Source: Bradyrhizobium sp. WSM471
Lineage (GTDB): Bacteria; Pseudomonadota; Alphaproteobacteria; Rhizobiales; Xanthobacteraceae
Reading direction: 5' to 3'
DNA: 64,000 bases
Assembly: GCF_000244915.1 (NCBI RefSeq)
Contig: NZ_CM001442.1
Coordinates: 6,770,012 to 6,834,011, forward strand
Shown here: positions 62,418 through 64,000 of the stretch, piece by piece
How the letters are laid out: every line of letters starts with the position of its first letter
Numbering within the stretch: the stretch's first letter is position 1
Program-made: the position numbers and the translations under genes
The notes under the pieces: generated by a model
The model's input: the letters and a program-made list of their open reading frames with translations, nothing else
Databases searched by the model: none
Told to the model about the DNA's origin: nothing

Positions 62418-63530
62418 ATGCGGACGACATCGGTCGGCGTCTTCAAGGTCGCCACCAAAGGCCCCGGCGACGTCTCCGGATTGATCAGCATGATCGGCTC
62501 CGGCGCGATCGATCCGGCATCCATCCTGGCGATCCTCGGCAAGACCGAAGGCAATGGCGGCGTCAACGACTTTACCCGGGAATATGCCGTCGCCGCGCTG
62601 TGCACGGCGCTGGCGCCGCGGCTCGGCCTGTTGCCGCAGGAGGTCGAGCAACGCATCGCTTTCGTGATGTCCGGTGGCACCGAGGGCGTGCTCAGCCCGC
62701 ACATCACGGTGTTCACGCGCCGGGAAGTCCCGCAGCGCCCGGCAGGCATCTCCGGCAAGCGGCTAAGCATCGGCATGGCGCACACGCGGGATTTTCTCCC
62801 GGAAGAGCTCGGCCGCTCCGCTCAGATCACGGAGACAGCCAAGGCCGTGAAGGCCGCGATGGCAGATGGCGGCATCGCCGATCCCGCCGACGTCCATTTC
62901 GTGCAGATCAAGTGCCCGCTGCTCACCAGCGAGCGCGTCGAAGCGGCGAATGCGCGCGGCCACAAGACGGCGACGATCAGCGCCTACAGTTCGATGGCCT
63001 ATTCCCGCGGCGCTTCCGCGCTTGGCGTTGCGGTCGCGCTCGGCGAGATCGCAACCGACATACGCGACGCGGACGTGCTGCGCCGCTACGATCTGTTCTC
63101 GAACGTCGCCTCGACCTCGTCCGGGATCGAGCTGATGCACAACGTCGTCATCGTGCTCGGCAATTCGATGTCCTCAACGAGCGAATTCGAGATCGGGCAT
63201 GCCGTGATGGGCGATGCGATCGACGCCACCGCAGTGCTTGCGGCACTGGAGAGCGTTGGGCTCCGTGCCGCGCCGCAGACGACGACCGGCCGCGAGCTCG
63301 TCAACATCTTCGCCAAGGCCGAGGCCTCGCCTGATGGCAACGTGCGCGGCTTCCGCCACACCATGCTGGAAGATACCGATATCAGCTCGACGCGCCACGC
63401 ACGGGCTGCCGTCGGCGGCCTGATTGCCGGCCTCGCCGGCATCGGGGCGGTCTACGTCTCCGGCGGCGCCGAGCATCAGGGCCCCGCCGGCGGCGGGCCG
63501 GTCGCGGTGATCGCAAAGCTCTCGAATTGA
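62418..63530 (+). CDS. Cyanuric acid amidohydrolase / barbiturase family ring-opening enzyme
   Basis: A protein of 370 residues with GAGG before the ATG at 62418. It has the three-fold AtzD/TrzD/barbiturase layout with a Ser and Lys in each unit: GKTEGNGGVNDFTR and SGGTEGVLSPH in unit 1, VQIKCPLL and SAYSSMAYSRGASALGVA in unit 2, and SSTSEFEIGHAVM with a Lys-containing NIFAKAEA in unit 3. The C-terminus EHQGPAGGGP matches the metal-binding end. These enzymes open the ring of cyanuric acid or barbituric acid. Sequence alone does not decide which; an amidase-type gene follows, as would suit further breakdown. Confidence 0.88.
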   Translation: MRTTSVGVFKVATKGPGDVSGLISMIGSGAIDPASILAILGKTEGNGGVNDFTREYAVAALCTALAPRLGLLPQEVEQRIAFVMSGGTEGVLSPHITVFTRREVPQRPAGISGKRLSIGMAHTRDFLPEELGRSAQITETAKAVKAAMADGGIADPADVHFVQIKCPLLTSERVEAANARGHKTATISAYSSMAYSRGASALGVAVALGEIATDIRDADVLRRYDLFSNVASTSSGIELMHNVVIVLGNSMSSTSEFEIGHAVMGDAIDATAVLAALESVGLRAAPQTTTGRELVNIFAKAEASPDGNVRGFRHTMLEDTDISSTRHARAAVGGLIAGLAGIGAVYVSGGAEHQGPAGGGPVAVIAKLSN

Positions 63531-63654
63531 TGCGCGCGCATGCAATGCGGGATTACCTCTCCATCCGGCGCAACCCTGCCCTTCGCGCCGCTCAGTTGAT
63601 TAAAGTGTTCCCGTGCGAAACTAAGATGGCGCCGCACGAAGAGGTTTGGATCGC

Positions 63655-64000
63655 ATGACTTTTCCGATGAGCTGGAACGAATGGGCGCAGCATGATGGCG
63701 TCGGGCTGGCCGCGCGCGTCCGCAAGGGCGAGCTCACGGCAAAGGAGTTGGCGCGCCAGGCCGCTGCAGGGGTTGCCAAGGTCAATCCGGCACTGTCGGG
63801 CGTGGTCGAGTTGTTCGATGACGTGATCGCCGATCCGGCCAAGGACGGCGCCAATCTCGCCGGCCCGTTCGCAGGCCTGCCCTTCCTGATGAAGGACCTC
63901 GGCCCGACCATGAAGGGCCGGCTCCAGGAGATGGGCTCGCTGCTGATGCGCGGCAATCGCGCCAGCGCCGACACGTTCCTGACCGGCAAATTCCGCCAGG
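63655..64000 (+). CDS. Amidase-signature family protein, N-terminal part (partial at window end)
   Basis: The frame opens at the ATG 63655, preceded by GAGG, and runs off the window with 115 residues. KGELTAKELARQAAAG and AGLPFLMKDLG match the start of amidase-signature enzymes; the Lys in FLMKDL is the first residue of the Ser-Ser-Lys triad. The Ser motif itself lies beyond the window. The family includes 1-carboxybiuret/biuret-type hydrolases (AtzE) and many others. Directly after a cyanuric-acid-amidohydrolase-like gene, a role on the ring-opened product is possible (inference). Confidence 0.8.
   Translation, partial: MTFPMSWNEWAQHDGVGLAARVRKGELTAKELARQAAAGVAKVNPALSGVVELFDDVIADPAKDGANLAGPFAGLPFLMKDLGPTMKGRLQEMGSLLMRGNRASADTFLTGKFRQ

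Overview
The window reads as GC-rich alphaproteobacterial chromosome, most likely Bradyrhizobium or a close relative in the Nitrobacteraceae. The grounds are the strong GC3 bias (long open antisense frames nearly everywhere), the many short-chain/acyl-CoA enzymes, a CyaC-type redox cyclase, a SorA/SorB pair, a PutA without its own DNA-binding domain next to an Lrp-type regulator, and above all several families of imperfect intergenic palindromes of the kind common in Bradyrhizobium and Rhodopseudomonas. No tRNA, rRNA, CRISPR array, insertion sequence or prophage gene was recognised. Species assignment is inference.

Layout. 0-7.3 kb: end of a TPR-like gene, small secreted and hypothetical proteins, a ThDP enzyme, an L,D-transpeptidase, a DUF2927 protein, a methyltransferase and a threonine-synthase-like PLP enzyme. 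7.6-11.0 kb: a three-gene set (GTP-cyclohydrolase-II-like, DUF1688, uracil phosphoribosyltransferase-like) matching the URC pathway of uracil degradation, preceded by a leader that contains an intrinsic-terminator-like hairpin directly before the ribosome binding site. 11.1-13.6 kb: a small membrane protein, an M48 peptidase and a DUF898 membrane protein. 13.9-16.7 kb: two tandem CYP153-like P450s. 16.9-21.1 kb: a LysR regulator divergent from an acyl-CoA dehydrogenase / class III CoA-transferase / MaoC-type hydratase operon that resembles itaconate-type operons but has no lyase. 21.3-25.3 kb: a benzoylformate decarboxylase, a MarR regulator with a perfect 17-bp-arm operator-like palindrome shared with a divergent SDR, and a second SDR.

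25.3-30.5 kb: a PAQR/TrhA membrane protein, the YcjX-YcjF pair and an ArnT-like glycosyltransferase. 30.8-35.4 kb: a CyaC-like cyclase (diheme membrane anchor, 2Fe-2S domain, class III cyclase), sulfite dehydrogenase SorAB, a cold shock protein and a PutR-like Lrp regulator. 35.5-45.3 kb: putA, a CoA-transferase, a GST, an unusual one-heme secreted protein, a membrane-anchored coiled-coil protein with a clear terminator, and a cNMP-binding/MBL-fold pair. 45.5-47.7 kb: a LemA-TPM-TPM operon. 47.9-51.1 kb: a crotonase and two acyl-CoA dehydrogenases in one operon. 51.2-55.6 kb, minus strand: an orphan form-II CoxL-like molybdoenzyme, a DapA-family aldolase/lyase and a Tat-exported VOC protein. 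55.8-58.7 kb: a Deg-like protein that has lost its catalytic triad, coupled to a LuxR-type HTH protein, convergent with an OmpR/EnvZ-type two-component system. 58.8-62.0 kb: a Gly-rich secreted protein and Tex. The window ends in a cyanuric-acid-amidohydrolase/barbiturase-family enzyme and the start of an amidase-signature enzyme.

The most interesting points are the URC cluster (leader terminator plus a UPRT homologue whose PRPP loop is rewritten), the pseudoprotease-LuxR pair, the two regulator-linked palindromic operator regions (MarR, LysR), a crotonase lacking both catalytic glutamates, and the density of palindromic repeats. All functional statements come from reading motifs by eye; no searches were run.
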